36,940 nt of DNA, taken from positions 1-36,940 of the forward strand of contig JBCCDA010000034.1 of NCBI GenBank assembly GCA_039033215.1. The letters run 5' to 3'. The position numbers and the translations under genes are program-made. Of this stretch, positions 6,985-14,096 are shown in pieces; within the stretch, counting starts at the first letter, position 1; each line of letters begins with the position of its first letter. This stretch comes from Thermohalobaculum sp039033215. GTDB lineage: Bacteria; Pseudomonadota; Alphaproteobacteria; Rhodobacterales; Rhodobacteraceae. The notes under the pieces were generated by a model that had not been told where the DNA came from, ran no database searches, and was given only the letters and a program-made list of their open reading frames with translations.

Positions 6985-8039
6985 TGACGTCTTGTGATAT
7001 CCGCGGCCAGAACCTTTGGTTTCCAGGGCCAGCTGATTTCCACGTTTCCAGTCAGCCCTGTTCGCCGGAAGATCAGTATGGCCAATAGGATGACACCAAG
7101 GCCGACCTCGGCCGAATTCGCTGGCAACTTGAATGCGATGCCTACGTCTACGCCCTTTTCAAGGACCCGCAGAAACTCGATTGCGAACGATACAACGATG
7201 GTGCCGATGACCGCGCCTGAGAGGCTTTGCATACCGCCGACAACCAACATTGCCAGTGTGATGAAGGTGAGCGGAAGATAGAACGTATCGACCGTCAGCA
7301 GGCCCAGGAAGAGGCCATAGAGACCACCGGCCATTCCGACGAAAAACGCACTGATCACAAACGCGATCAGACGCTGTCGCGTGACGTTGATCCCAGCAGC
7401 TTGGGCCGCGATGGCATCGTCACGTGTGGCGCGGAGGGCCAAACCGAACCGGGACTGTGCATAGAAGAATGCCCCGATTATCGCGATCACAACGAAGATC
7501 AGTCCAACCCAAGGATCGGTGACAACGGGCAACCCGACTAGCGAGCTTTGGCCTGCGGTCCAGGTGCTCCATTGCAGATAGAACGAGTACAGACTCATAA
7601 ACAGTGCGAAAGTCGCGATCGATGCCGCAATGCCGGACAGGCGCATCAGCGCGATTCCGCTGACCAAGGCGACCAGCGCTGCCAGTACGCCGCCGCTGAC
7701 AATCGCGAATATCCAGTGGTGGTTGTTTTCCAACAGATACTGCGGCAGCCCAGGAATGAAGATGTCCTTCTGCATCACCGGAACGGTTTGCCATGCTGTC
7801 GCGTACGCTCCGATCATCATGAAGGCTATGTGGCCAAAGGACATCAAACCGGAGTTTCCGATGAAGATGTAAAGGCCAACGACGACGACCATCCGGATCA
7901 GCGCCTCGGTCAGCGAGCGACTGGTGATCGTGTCACCTATCGCCTGGATGCCGACCACGATCAAGATCACGCCTCCGCACAAAATCAGCAGCGGCCAGAT
8001 ATCGCGCAGGAAATGCCCAAGGGGTGTTTTAGGCTCCAT
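6978..8039 (-). CDS. livM: Branched-chain amino acid type ABC permease LivM
   Basis: Inner-membrane permease of the LivM family (HAAT-type ABC importers). The protein is very hydrophobic, with about nine to ten membrane spans. It carries the family core RDDAIAAQAAGINVTRQRLIAFVIS, written here as RDDAIAAQAAG then INVTRQRL, the loop that contacts the ATPases. I place the start at ATG 8039 (353 aa): AAGGA lies about 11 bases upstream, while the alternative GTG at 8048 has that same motif only 2 bases away. It begins 1 base after the livH stop. Partners are livH, livF and livG in the same operon and the binding protein encoded divergently at 10965. Confidence 0.9.
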   Translation of the reverse strand: MEPKTPLGHFLRDIWPLLILCGGVILIVVGIQAIGDTITSRSLTEALIRMVVVVGLYIFIGNSGLMSFGHIAFMMIGAYATAWQTVPVMQKDIFIPGLPQYLLENNHHWIFAIVSGGVLAALVALVSGIALMRLSGIAASIATFALFMSLYSFYLQWSTWTAGQSSLVGLPVVTDPWVGLIFVVIAIIGAFFYAQSRFGLALRATRDDAIAAQAAGINVTRQRLIAFVISAFFVGMAGGLYGLFLGLLTVDTFYLPLTFITLAMLVVGGMQSLSGAVIGTIVVSFAIEFLRVLEKGVDVGIAFKLPANSAEVGLGVILLAILIFRRTGLTGNVEISWPWKPKVLAADITRRQS

Positions 8040-8040
8040 C

Positions 8041-8958
8041 TCAGACACGTTCCTTGGTTGCAGCAGACAAGAGCAGCCCTTGCGGACGCAAAAGCAGGAT
8101 CACAATCACGAACAGAAAGACGAAAACGTCTCGGTAGTTTCGAATGTCAGAAGGAAGGAAAGTCTGCAGAAGGATGCTGAGCATCCCGACGACAAACCCT
8201 CCCACGACAGCGCCGACGAGGCTACCCATACCACCGATAACTGTTGCAATGAACGCGAACAGCATCATCGGGACCCCCATGCGGAAGTCCAAGATCCCCG
8301 TTTGCACCACGAACAACAGCGATACGGCGGCTGCCAAGATCCCACTGATCGCCACAGCGATCATAATGACCAAATTGGCTCGAACGCCTAGCATTCGAGC
8401 CATGCGAAAATCTTCGGCCGCGGCACGCATGTGCACGCCCCATTTCGTGCGTTTCAGGAACAGTACCAGAACAACCATCAGAGTGATCGTGACACCAATG
8501 ATGATCAGCTGAAGTTTGGGGACTTGCACGCCTTCCATCAATTGGACCCCGGCGCTCAGATCGGACCAAAGCCCGACGGCTTTCGGGCGGCCGCCATAGA
8601 TCATGATGATCAGGTTTTGGATGATGAAACCCAACGCAAAAGAACCAACCATCAGAGTTGCGGGTGTCGCATCGCGCAGCGGCCTGAAGGCAACGAACTC
8701 CGAAATCAACGCAAGACCCACCACCAACAGAACTATGCAGATGATTAGAGGAATGGCGTGGAACCCGCCGATGAACAATGTCGCCTGCGCTGCTGCCGAC
8801 GGGACGATTAGCGCATAGGCGCCAAAAGTAATGAACGCGCCGTGCGCGAAGTTGATCAGGCGCAGCACTCCGAACAGCATTCCGATGCCAAGAGCAGCCA
8901 GTGCGTAAAAGCTACCTAGGCTAAGCCCGTCGATGAAAACTTGAAGCGCGAATGACAT
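8041..8958 (-). CDS. livH: Branched-chain amino acid type ABC permease LivH
   Basis: LivH-family inner-membrane permease of 305 residues with about eight membrane spans. The N-terminus (FIDGLSLGSFYALAALGIGM) and the segment RAAAEDFRMARMLGVRAN are typical; the latter is the coupling loop to the ATPases. The ATG at 8958 shares a base with the livF stop (TGATG), which fits translational coupling; a TTG one codon earlier is also possible. Together with LivM it would form the membrane channel for the island's imported substrate. The family transports amino acids but also urea, short amides and aromatic acids, so the family name does not fix the substrate. Confidence 0.92.
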   Translation of the reverse strand: MSFALQVFIDGLSLGSFYALAALGIGMLFGVLRLINFAHGAFITFGAYALIVPSAAAQATLFIGGFHAIPLIICIVLLVVGLALISEFVAFRPLRDATPATLMVGSFALGFIIQNLIIMIYGGRPKAVGLWSDLSAGVQLMEGVQVPKLQLIIIGVTITLMVVLVLFLKRTKWGVHMRAAAEDFRMARMLGVRANLVIMIAVAISGILAAAVSLLFVVQTGILDFRMGVPMMLFAFIATVIGGMGSLVGAVVGGFVVGMLSILLQTFLPSDIRNYRDVFVFLFVIVILLLRPQGLLLSAATKERV

Positions 8959-9704
8959 CAAACGGTTTCCTTGTTTTCGGCCTTGGACTCATTGAAGCCG
9001 AAGTAGGCCTGCTGAACGGCCTCGCCGTTCTGCAGATCCGCAGTCGCGCCGGCGAGCTGGACCTGTCCATTCCGCAGCACATGGATGGTGTCGGAAGCTC
9101 GAAGCGCCCGTTCCGAGCTTTGTTCTACAATCAGCAAGGTCAGTCCGCGTGAGGCGCGCAGTTCCAGCAGGATTTCGTAGACCCGGTCGACGATCTTTGG
9201 CGCCAAACCTAGCGACGGCTCGTCGATCATGATCAGGCGCGGCTGAGTCATCAGCGCTCGGCCGATTGCCAGCATTTGTTGCTCTCCGCCGGAGAGTTTC
9301 CCCGCCGACTGGCGTCGCCGATCGCCTAGAATTGGAAAGGTTTCCAGAACGCGCTCATAGTCCCGTTTAATGTCCGCCTTATCCTTGCGCAGGGCAGCGC
9401 CTACTTGCAGGTTTTCATCGACGGTCATTGTAGTGAATATGTGACGCCCCTCCGGGACTTGAGTAATCCCCAGCGCCGCTACCTGTTCGGGAGAGCTGCC
9501 GATCAGCGACTTCCCTTCGAAAAGGATCTCTCCCGCCAGCGGCGTCAGCACCCCGGATACGGCATTCAAGGTTGTCGATTTTCCAGCCCCGTTTGGCCCG
9601 ACGACAGCTGCAATCCCACCTTCTTCGATCGATAGCGAAACGCCCCGCAATGCCGTCAAGCGGCCGTACTGCACGTGCAAGTCAGATACTTCCAGCATGC
9701 TCAT
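8958..9704 (-). CDS. livF: ABC transporter ATPase LivF
   Basis: LivF-family ATP-binding subunit, 248 residues, cytoplasmic. It shows Walker A GPNGAGKST near residues 37-45, the ABC signature LSGGEQQML near 137, and Walker B RLIMIDEPSLGL near 156-167, followed by the switch His region written here as LIVEQSS. In this family the switch residue is usually Gln or His in VEQ/VEH, and VEQ is normal for LivF. The start ATG overlaps the livG stop as ATGA. It pairs with LivG to energise LivH/LivM. Confidence 0.93.
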   Translation of the reverse strand: MSMLEVSDLHVQYGRLTALRGVSLSIEEGGIAAVVGPNGAGKSTTLNAVSGVLTPLAGEILFEGKSLIGSSPEQVAALGITQVPEGRHIFTTMTVDENLQVGAALRKDKADIKRDYERVLETFPILGDRRRQSAGKLSGGEQQMLAIGRALMTQPRLIMIDEPSLGLAPKIVDRVYEILLELRASRGLTLLIVEQSSERALRASDTIHVLRNGQVQLAGATADLQNGEAVQQAYFGFNESKAENKETV

Positions 9705-10417
9705 CCGTGCCCCAAGTACGCTTCGATGACCGCCGGGTCGTTCTGAACTTGTTCAGGCTTGCCGCTCGCGATTGTTCGTCCGCTGTCCAAGACGTGGATG
9801 CGCTCGCAGACTTCCATCACAACGCGCATGTTGTGCTCGATCAATAGGACGCCACACCCAAACTTGTCGCGGACGTTGCGAACCAGACCCATAAGGTCGT
9901 CGCATTCCAGATCCGACATGCCCGCGGCGGGCTCGTCCAAGAGTACGAAGTCGGGCTTCTGCATCAGCGCCCGAGCAATCCCGACGCGCCTTTCATCCGT
10001 GTAGGGAAGGGCTCCGGCCAAGGTATTGGCATGTTTGCCAAGGCCAATCCAATCAATCAGCTCCTGCGCTTCCACCCGCGCGGCGCGCCGGTTCTTGCCC
10101 ATACCGACGCCGGCGACTTCTATGTTATCGAGGACGCTCATTTCTCGAAAAAGCCGCCCGGCTTGAAACGTCCGCGCAATTCCTTTGCGGCGGAGTGCGT
10201 GGGGCGAGTCCTTGATGGTGGACAGCCCATTTAAAGCCACATCGCCCTCGGTCGGTGACTGAAAGCCCGAGATGACGTTCACCAGCGTTGTCTTCCCGGC
10301 CCCGTTCGGTCCGATCAACCCCAGTATTTCGCCAGAGACCAGCGTCTCACCGACTTTATCAATTGCCGTCAGTCCTTGGAACCGAACGGTGACGTCGGAA
10401 ATCTCAAGCGTCGCCAC
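9701..10417 (-). CDS. livG: ABC transporter ATPase LivG, first gene of the operon
   Basis: LivG-family ATP-binding subunit, 238 residues. Walker A is GPNGAGKTT near residues 36-44. The signature region is LPYTDERRVGIARAL, where LSGGQ is replaced as in many LivG proteins, and Walker B is FVLLDEPAAGM, followed by LLIEHNMR with the switch His. The start is GTG with a weak GAGGC about 10 bases upstream. It is the first gene of the nine-gene minus-strand run, and its promoter must lie in the 10418-10964 divergent region. Confidence 0.92.
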   Translation of the reverse strand: MATLEISDVTVRFQGLTAIDKVGETLVSGEILGLIGPNGAGKTTLVNVISGFQSPTEGDVALNGLSTIKDSPHALRRKGIARTFQAGRLFREMSVLDNIEVAGVGMGKNRRAARVEAQELIDWIGLGKHANTLAGALPYTDERRVGIARALMQKPDFVLLDEPAAGMSDLECDDLMGLVRNVRDKFGCGVLLIEHNMRVVMEVCERIHVLDSGRTIASGKPEQVQNDPAVIEAYLGHG

Positions 10418-10623
10418 TAACGCCCAAGCCTCAACAACGAAAAGCGTACTCTAAGCCTGCTCGGCGTCATGTTTGCTCCCGCCGCCGGGCGTCGCGTATT
10501 GACGTCCGGCCCCCCACTAGCATCTTCGCGCAAAACACGACCGTTTTGCTGCACCACAGCATGAACGTCGGTTTGCCGAACCGTCAATTGCTTAACGAGA
10601 TATTACGGAGATTACATGTTTTT

Positions 10624-10640
10624 TGCGACAATCCGTCGCA
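10624..10640. promoter_or_regulatory. Candidate operator TGCGAC-N5-GTCGCA
   Basis: Perfect 6-base arms TGCGAC and GTCGCA around AATCC. The core GCGAC-N5-GTCGC is repeated upstream of the Rieske gene (23400-23416). It lies about 207 bases before the livG start and 325 before the binding protein start, so it could serve either promoter. No regulator gene is known from the window. Confidence 0.45.
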
Positions 10641-10792
10641 CATATATGATTATGGTGGAGGGTCGCGAATAGTGACTGCGTGTCCGATATTGAGTCTTTT
10701 TCAGCGGGTCATTTTAGTATTATCTATTAGTTCCAATGTTGTAAGGCGGATCCCCAAAGCATTTTTCTCAAAACGCGGCCTACCTTTCGCAT

Positions 10793-10811
10793 TGCAATCG
10801 TTATAATTGCA
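10793..10811 (+). promoter_or_regulatory. Candidate -10 box inside an inverted repeat
   Basis: TATAAT at 10802-10807 is a perfect sigma-70 -10 hexamer oriented towards the binding protein gene, starting about 160 bases before its ATG. It is flanked by TGCAAT (10793-10798) and ATTGCA (10806-10811). The hexamer 17 bases upstream (CCTACC) is not a -35 consensus, so an activator may be needed. Confidence 0.3.
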
Positions 10812-10894
10812 TGTCGCACATCGGCTTAATGCGGATGTGATCAGGCGCGCACTTCCGGCAGTCAGCCTTGTGTTCATTCGCGAGCGCAGCATAG

Positions 10895-10929
10895 GCTTTC
10901 GACCCTGAGATCGGGCTTTCGTCGAAAGC
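10895..10929 (+). promoter_or_regulatory. Nested palindromes in the leader of the binding protein gene
   Basis: GCTTTCGAC at 10895-10903 pairs perfectly with GTCGAAAGC at 10921-10929. The right copy is also half of a tight palindrome GCTTTCG-T-CGAAAGC (10915-10929). It ends 35 bases before the ATG at 10965. It could be an operator or a leader hairpin with two alternative pairings. Confidence 0.35.
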
Positions 10930-10964
10930 TCTAAGAATTGATCCAACGTGACGGGAGCCACATC

Positions 10965-12182
10965 ATGAATCTTGGCAAGGCATGGATATTGCCCGCGGCA
11001 GCGGCGCTCGGGTTAGGACTTTCATCAATATCCCAAGCGGCGGATGACGAGGTCGTAATCGGTTTCGCGGCATCCTACTCGGGATGGATGCAGGCCTATA
11101 GTCAGCCATCAACGAATGCCGCCTTGATCGCCATTGATGACATCAACGCCAACGGCGGATTGCTTGGCAAAAAGCTGACATACGTGATCGCTGATGCGAA
11201 AACTGATCGCGCCGAAGGTGCGAAAGCTGGTCAAGAAGTTCTGGCCGCGGGCGCCGAGATGGTCGCCGTGGACTGCGACTATGACTTTGGTGCGCCGGCA
11301 GCATTGGCCGCACAAAACGCCGGCAAGATTTCGATCTTCCTCTGCGCTGAAAGTGTTTTGGCCGGAATTCAGGGCGTCGGCAAATACTCGTTCTCATCTT
11401 CGGTTCTGGCCGCAGTGCAAGGTGCCACGATAGCTGAATGGGGCGCAGCGAACAAAGGATGGAAGACAGCCTACATCCTGCTGGATACGACCATCGAGTA
11501 CAACAAGGGCATTTGCTACGGCTTTGACTGGATGTGGCGCGAGAAGTTGGGGCTCGAGATTCTTGGCCATGACGTCTACAAGAATAATGACCCGTCGATC
11601 GCAGCACAGATCACGCGGATCAAAGGCCTCGAGCAAGAGCCCGACCTCATCATCAACTGCTCATACGTTCCGGGTGGTGCAAGTGCGCTGCGCCAGATCC
11701 GTGCAGCGGGGATTGAGTCTGCCCTTGCCGGCGGGAGCTCGATGAGCGGTGTCTACTGGCTGGATTCTGTTGAAGGCCTGTCGGGCCACTTTGTGCCGGA
11801 GCAGGCGTCGATCTACGGCGATGACCCGCGTCCTGCCGTGAATGAGTTCAACGAAAAGTACAAGGCCCGCTTCGGCGAGTATCCAAACAGCCAATACACG
11901 TATCCTGGTTACCTCGTTGTCGAGATGTGGGCACGGGCCGTCGAAAAGGCCGGAACGTTTGATAGCGACGCTGTCGTTGCGGCGATGGAAACCTTCAAGG
12001 ACGAGCCGTTCCTGATTGGTACCCGGACGTTCACAAGCACGCTGCACCACCAGGACCGCGCTCCGTATCTGATCGTTGAAACCACGAACGGACAACCGGC
12101 CGTGGTTGCGGACTATACGATCTCGGAACCTGTGCCGATGGATGTGCTCTTCGGGAAGCGTTACGAGTACATCGCACGCTGA
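10965..12182 (+). CDS. Periplasmic substrate-binding protein, LivJ-like
   Basis: Periplasmic binding protein of the branched-chain amino acid/amide type (Peripla_BP_6). I take the start at ATG 10965, with GGGAG about 9 bases upstream; the TTG 27 bases earlier lacks this. The product has 405 residues. A signal peptide spans about residues 1-25 and ends in SISQA. The fold signature is present in VVIGFAASYSGWMQAYSQPS and in INANGGLLGKKL. In this family a similar early segment contacts the ligand, and here it is SYSGWMQAYS; substrate cannot be deduced. It is divergent from livGFHM and first in the plus-strand arm. A strong hairpin follows, which may let it be expressed above the downstream enzymes. 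Confidence 0.92.
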   Translation: MNLGKAWILPAAAALGLGLSSISQAADDEVVIGFAASYSGWMQAYSQPSTNAALIAIDDINANGGLLGKKLTYVIADAKTDRAEGAKAGQEVLAAGAEMVAVDCDYDFGAPAALAAQNAGKISIFLCAESVLAGIQGVGKYSFSSSVLAAVQGATIAEWGAANKGWKTAYILLDTTIEYNKGICYGFDWMWREKLGLEILGHDVYKNNDPSIAAQITRIKGLEQEPDLIINCSYVPGGASALRQIRAAGIESALAGGSSMSGVYWLDSVEGLSGHFVPEQASIYGDDPRPAVNEFNEKYKARFGEYPNSQYTYPGYLVVEMWARAVEKAGTFDSDAVVAAMETFKDEPFLIGTRTFTSTLHHQDRAPYLIVETTNGQPAVVADYTISEPVPMDVLFGKRYEYIAR

Positions 12183-12211
12183 TCTCCTGCGGATGACCTG
12201 ACCACAAACAC

Positions 12212-12239
12212 TGTGCCGCCCGGCTGTCCGGGCGGCACA
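12212..12239 (+). promoter_or_regulatory. Strong intercistronic hairpin after the binding protein gene
   Basis: TGTGCCGCCCGG (12212-12223) and CCGGGCGGCACA (12228-12239) form a perfect 12-base GC-rich stem with a 4-base loop CTGT. There is no T-run after it. It lies 29 bases after the binding protein stop and 3 bases before the hyuB Shine-Dalgarno. Such hairpins after binding protein genes often protect the upstream mRNA or give partial termination (established for several ABC operons); here that is inferred. Confidence 0.7.
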
Positions 12240-12254
12240 TCAGGGGGGATGGAC

Positions 12255-14033
12255 ATGACTGCGGACGACGCGCAGACCCGGCTTGGCGGGGTAGAACTAG
12301 CGATCCTCAACAATCGCATGGAAGGGATCGCCCGAAAGATGGCGAACACCCTACTGCGGACAGGACGGTCCGGCGTCTTGAACATCGCCCGCGACTTCTC
12401 CTGCTGCATCGTCACCCATGACGATCATTTACTTGCGACGGCTGAAAGCTTGCCGATCCACGTTCTCTGTGGCCCGGATTTGATGGCAGCGTCCGTCAAG
12501 GAATTTCACCCCGCGCTGAAGCGAGGCGATGCCTTTCTACACAACTCACCCTATCACGGTTGCTCGCATCCGGCGGACCACACGCTGTTGGTACCCGTCA
12601 TCGACACGGAAGGGACACACCACTTTACCGTGGTTGCCAAGGCGCATCAGGCCGATTGCGGAAACTCGCAACCGACGACCTATATGGGCAACGCCCGGGA
12701 TGTGTACGAAGAAGGCGCGCTGATCTTCCCTGCAGTAAAGGTTCAGCACGAGTTCAAGGACATCCCCGACATCATCCGAATGTGCGAGATGCGCATTCGG
12801 GTTCCGGAGCAATGGTGGGGCGACTACCTCGCCATGGTTGGCGCTGCCCGTATTGGTGAACGCGAGTTGGAAGCGCTGGCGGCGGAAGTTGGCTGGGACC
12901 GGTTGCGGACGTTTACTGAAGAATGGTTCGACTATTCCGAAAGGCGCATGATTTCGGCCGTTAAGGCATTGCCTAGCGGTTCCACCAGTTGGACCAGTCG
13001 CCATGATCCGGTTCCGGGCACGCCTGAGGATGGCATTCCGATCAATGTGACCGTCGCGGTCGATGCCGAAGCTGGTCGGGTCGCGGTCGATCTTTCGGAC
13101 AACATCGACGCCTTGCCGTGCGGCCTCAATCTGTCTGAGGCCTGTGCCCGGACCTCTGCCATGATTGGCGTCTTTAACTCCATCGATCCGATGGTTCCCA
13201 AGAACGCGGGCGCATTCCGGCGGATCGATCTGACACTCAGGGAAAACTCGGTTTGTGGGATTCCACAACACCCAACCAGTTGTTCGGTCGCGACCACGAA
13301 CGTTGCCGATCGAGTGGCAAACTCAGTCCAGGCTGCCATAGCCGAACTGGCTGACGGACTGGGGATGGCCGAAGCGGGTGCGATTCTTCCAGCGTCAATC
13401 GGCGTGATTTCCGGTTTCGACCCTGCGCTGAACGAACGCTACGTTAACCAACTGTTTCTCGCCTTCACGGGCGGTGCCGCGGCGCCCGGCACAGACGCCT
13501 GGATTACCCTTGGCCATGTCGGAAACGCAGGTCTTTGCTATCAGGATAGCGTCGAACTGGATGAGATGCGTCATCCGCTGTTTGTGAACACGCGTCGCTT
13601 CATTACTGATTCAGAAGGCCCGGGGCGGCGCAAGGGCGGCGCCGGGATGCTGGTTGAGTTCGGACCGGTTCGGGGAGATATGGAGGTGGCGTTCGTCTCG
13701 GACGGTACTTCAAATCCCGCTAAAGGCGTCCGCGGAGGTGGTCTTGGCGGTGCAGCCTATCAGGCAGTGCGCAGCACTGACGGACAGGTTACGCCAACGG
13801 CAAACAGTGACGTAATCACACTGCGACCGGGCGAAACCATCGTCTCCCACTGTTGTGGCGGCGGAGGGTACGGTCCGCCAGAGGACCGTGAGCCCGACCT
13901 GGTCCACCGGGATGTTGTCGAGGGATGGGTCAGCCTCGAGCGCGCCCGCACGGTTTACAAGGTCGCGATAAGTCCATCCGGTGATCTGGACGTTGACGGA
14001 ACCGCTGCTTTGCGGGGTCAAGCAAATGGATGA
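12255..14033 (+). CDS. Hydantoinase B/oxoprolinase family protein (HyuB-1)
   Basis: HyuB-family subunit, partner of HyuA in ATP-dependent hydantoin, oxoproline, lactam or related hydrolysis (or carboxylation in the acetone carboxylase branch). I choose ATG 12255 (592 aa) because AGGGGGG at 12242-12248 is spaced 6 bases from it; ATG 12249 and the longer frame from 12213 are less likely. Family signatures: RDFSCCIVTHD near 45-55, GDAFLHNSPYHGCSHPADH near 92, and a C-terminal GPGRRKGGAGM with CCGGGGYGPPEDREP. The last is the typical Gly-rich end of HyuB. It precedes hyuA-1 by about 63 bases, the reverse of the second pair. Confidence 0.88.
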   Translation: MTADDAQTRLGGVELAILNNRMEGIARKMANTLLRTGRSGVLNIARDFSCCIVTHDDHLLATAESLPIHVLCGPDLMAASVKEFHPALKRGDAFLHNSPYHGCSHPADHTLLVPVIDTEGTHHFTVVAKAHQADCGNSQPTTYMGNARDVYEEGALIFPAVKVQHEFKDIPDIIRMCEMRIRVPEQWWGDYLAMVGAARIGERELEALAAEVGWDRLRTFTEEWFDYSERRMISAVKALPSGSTSWTSRHDPVPGTPEDGIPINVTVAVDAEAGRVAVDLSDNIDALPCGLNLSEACARTSAMIGVFNSIDPMVPKNAGAFRRIDLTLRENSVCGIPQHPTSCSVATTNVADRVANSVQAAIAELADGLGMAEAGAILPASIGVISGFDPALNERYVNQLFLAFTGGAAAPGTDAWITLGHVGNAGLCYQDSVELDEMRHPLFVNTRRFITDSEGPGRRKGGAGMLVEFGPVRGDMEVAFVSDGTSNPAKGVRGGGLGGAAYQAVRSTDGQVTPTANSDVITLRPGETIVSHCCGGGGYGPPEDREPDLVHRDVVEGWVSLERARTVYKVAISPSGDLDVDGTAALRGQANG

Positions 14034-14096
14034 CGCACAAGAAGATGTGCTTTCCGGGCGCATGCTGTTCCCGATTTTTGATCGAGGAGAGTAGCT

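Larger units (their letters stand above)
10418..10964. promoter_or_regulatory. Divergent AT-rich control region of the island
   Basis: A 547-base stretch with visibly more A and T than the neighbouring genes, between livG (minus) and the binding protein (plus). An open frame at 10546-10806 looks non-coding. The region must carry promoters for both arms. Candidate elements seen in it are a palindrome at 10624-10640, a TATAAT at 10802-10807, and a nested set of repeats at 10895-10929, each listed separately. A confident -10/-35 pair for livG was not found. Confidence 0.7.

Noticed and set aside
10546..10806. 86-codon plus-strand frame in the divergent region
   Set aside because: AT-rich intergenic sequence with palindromes; no ribosome site and no homology.
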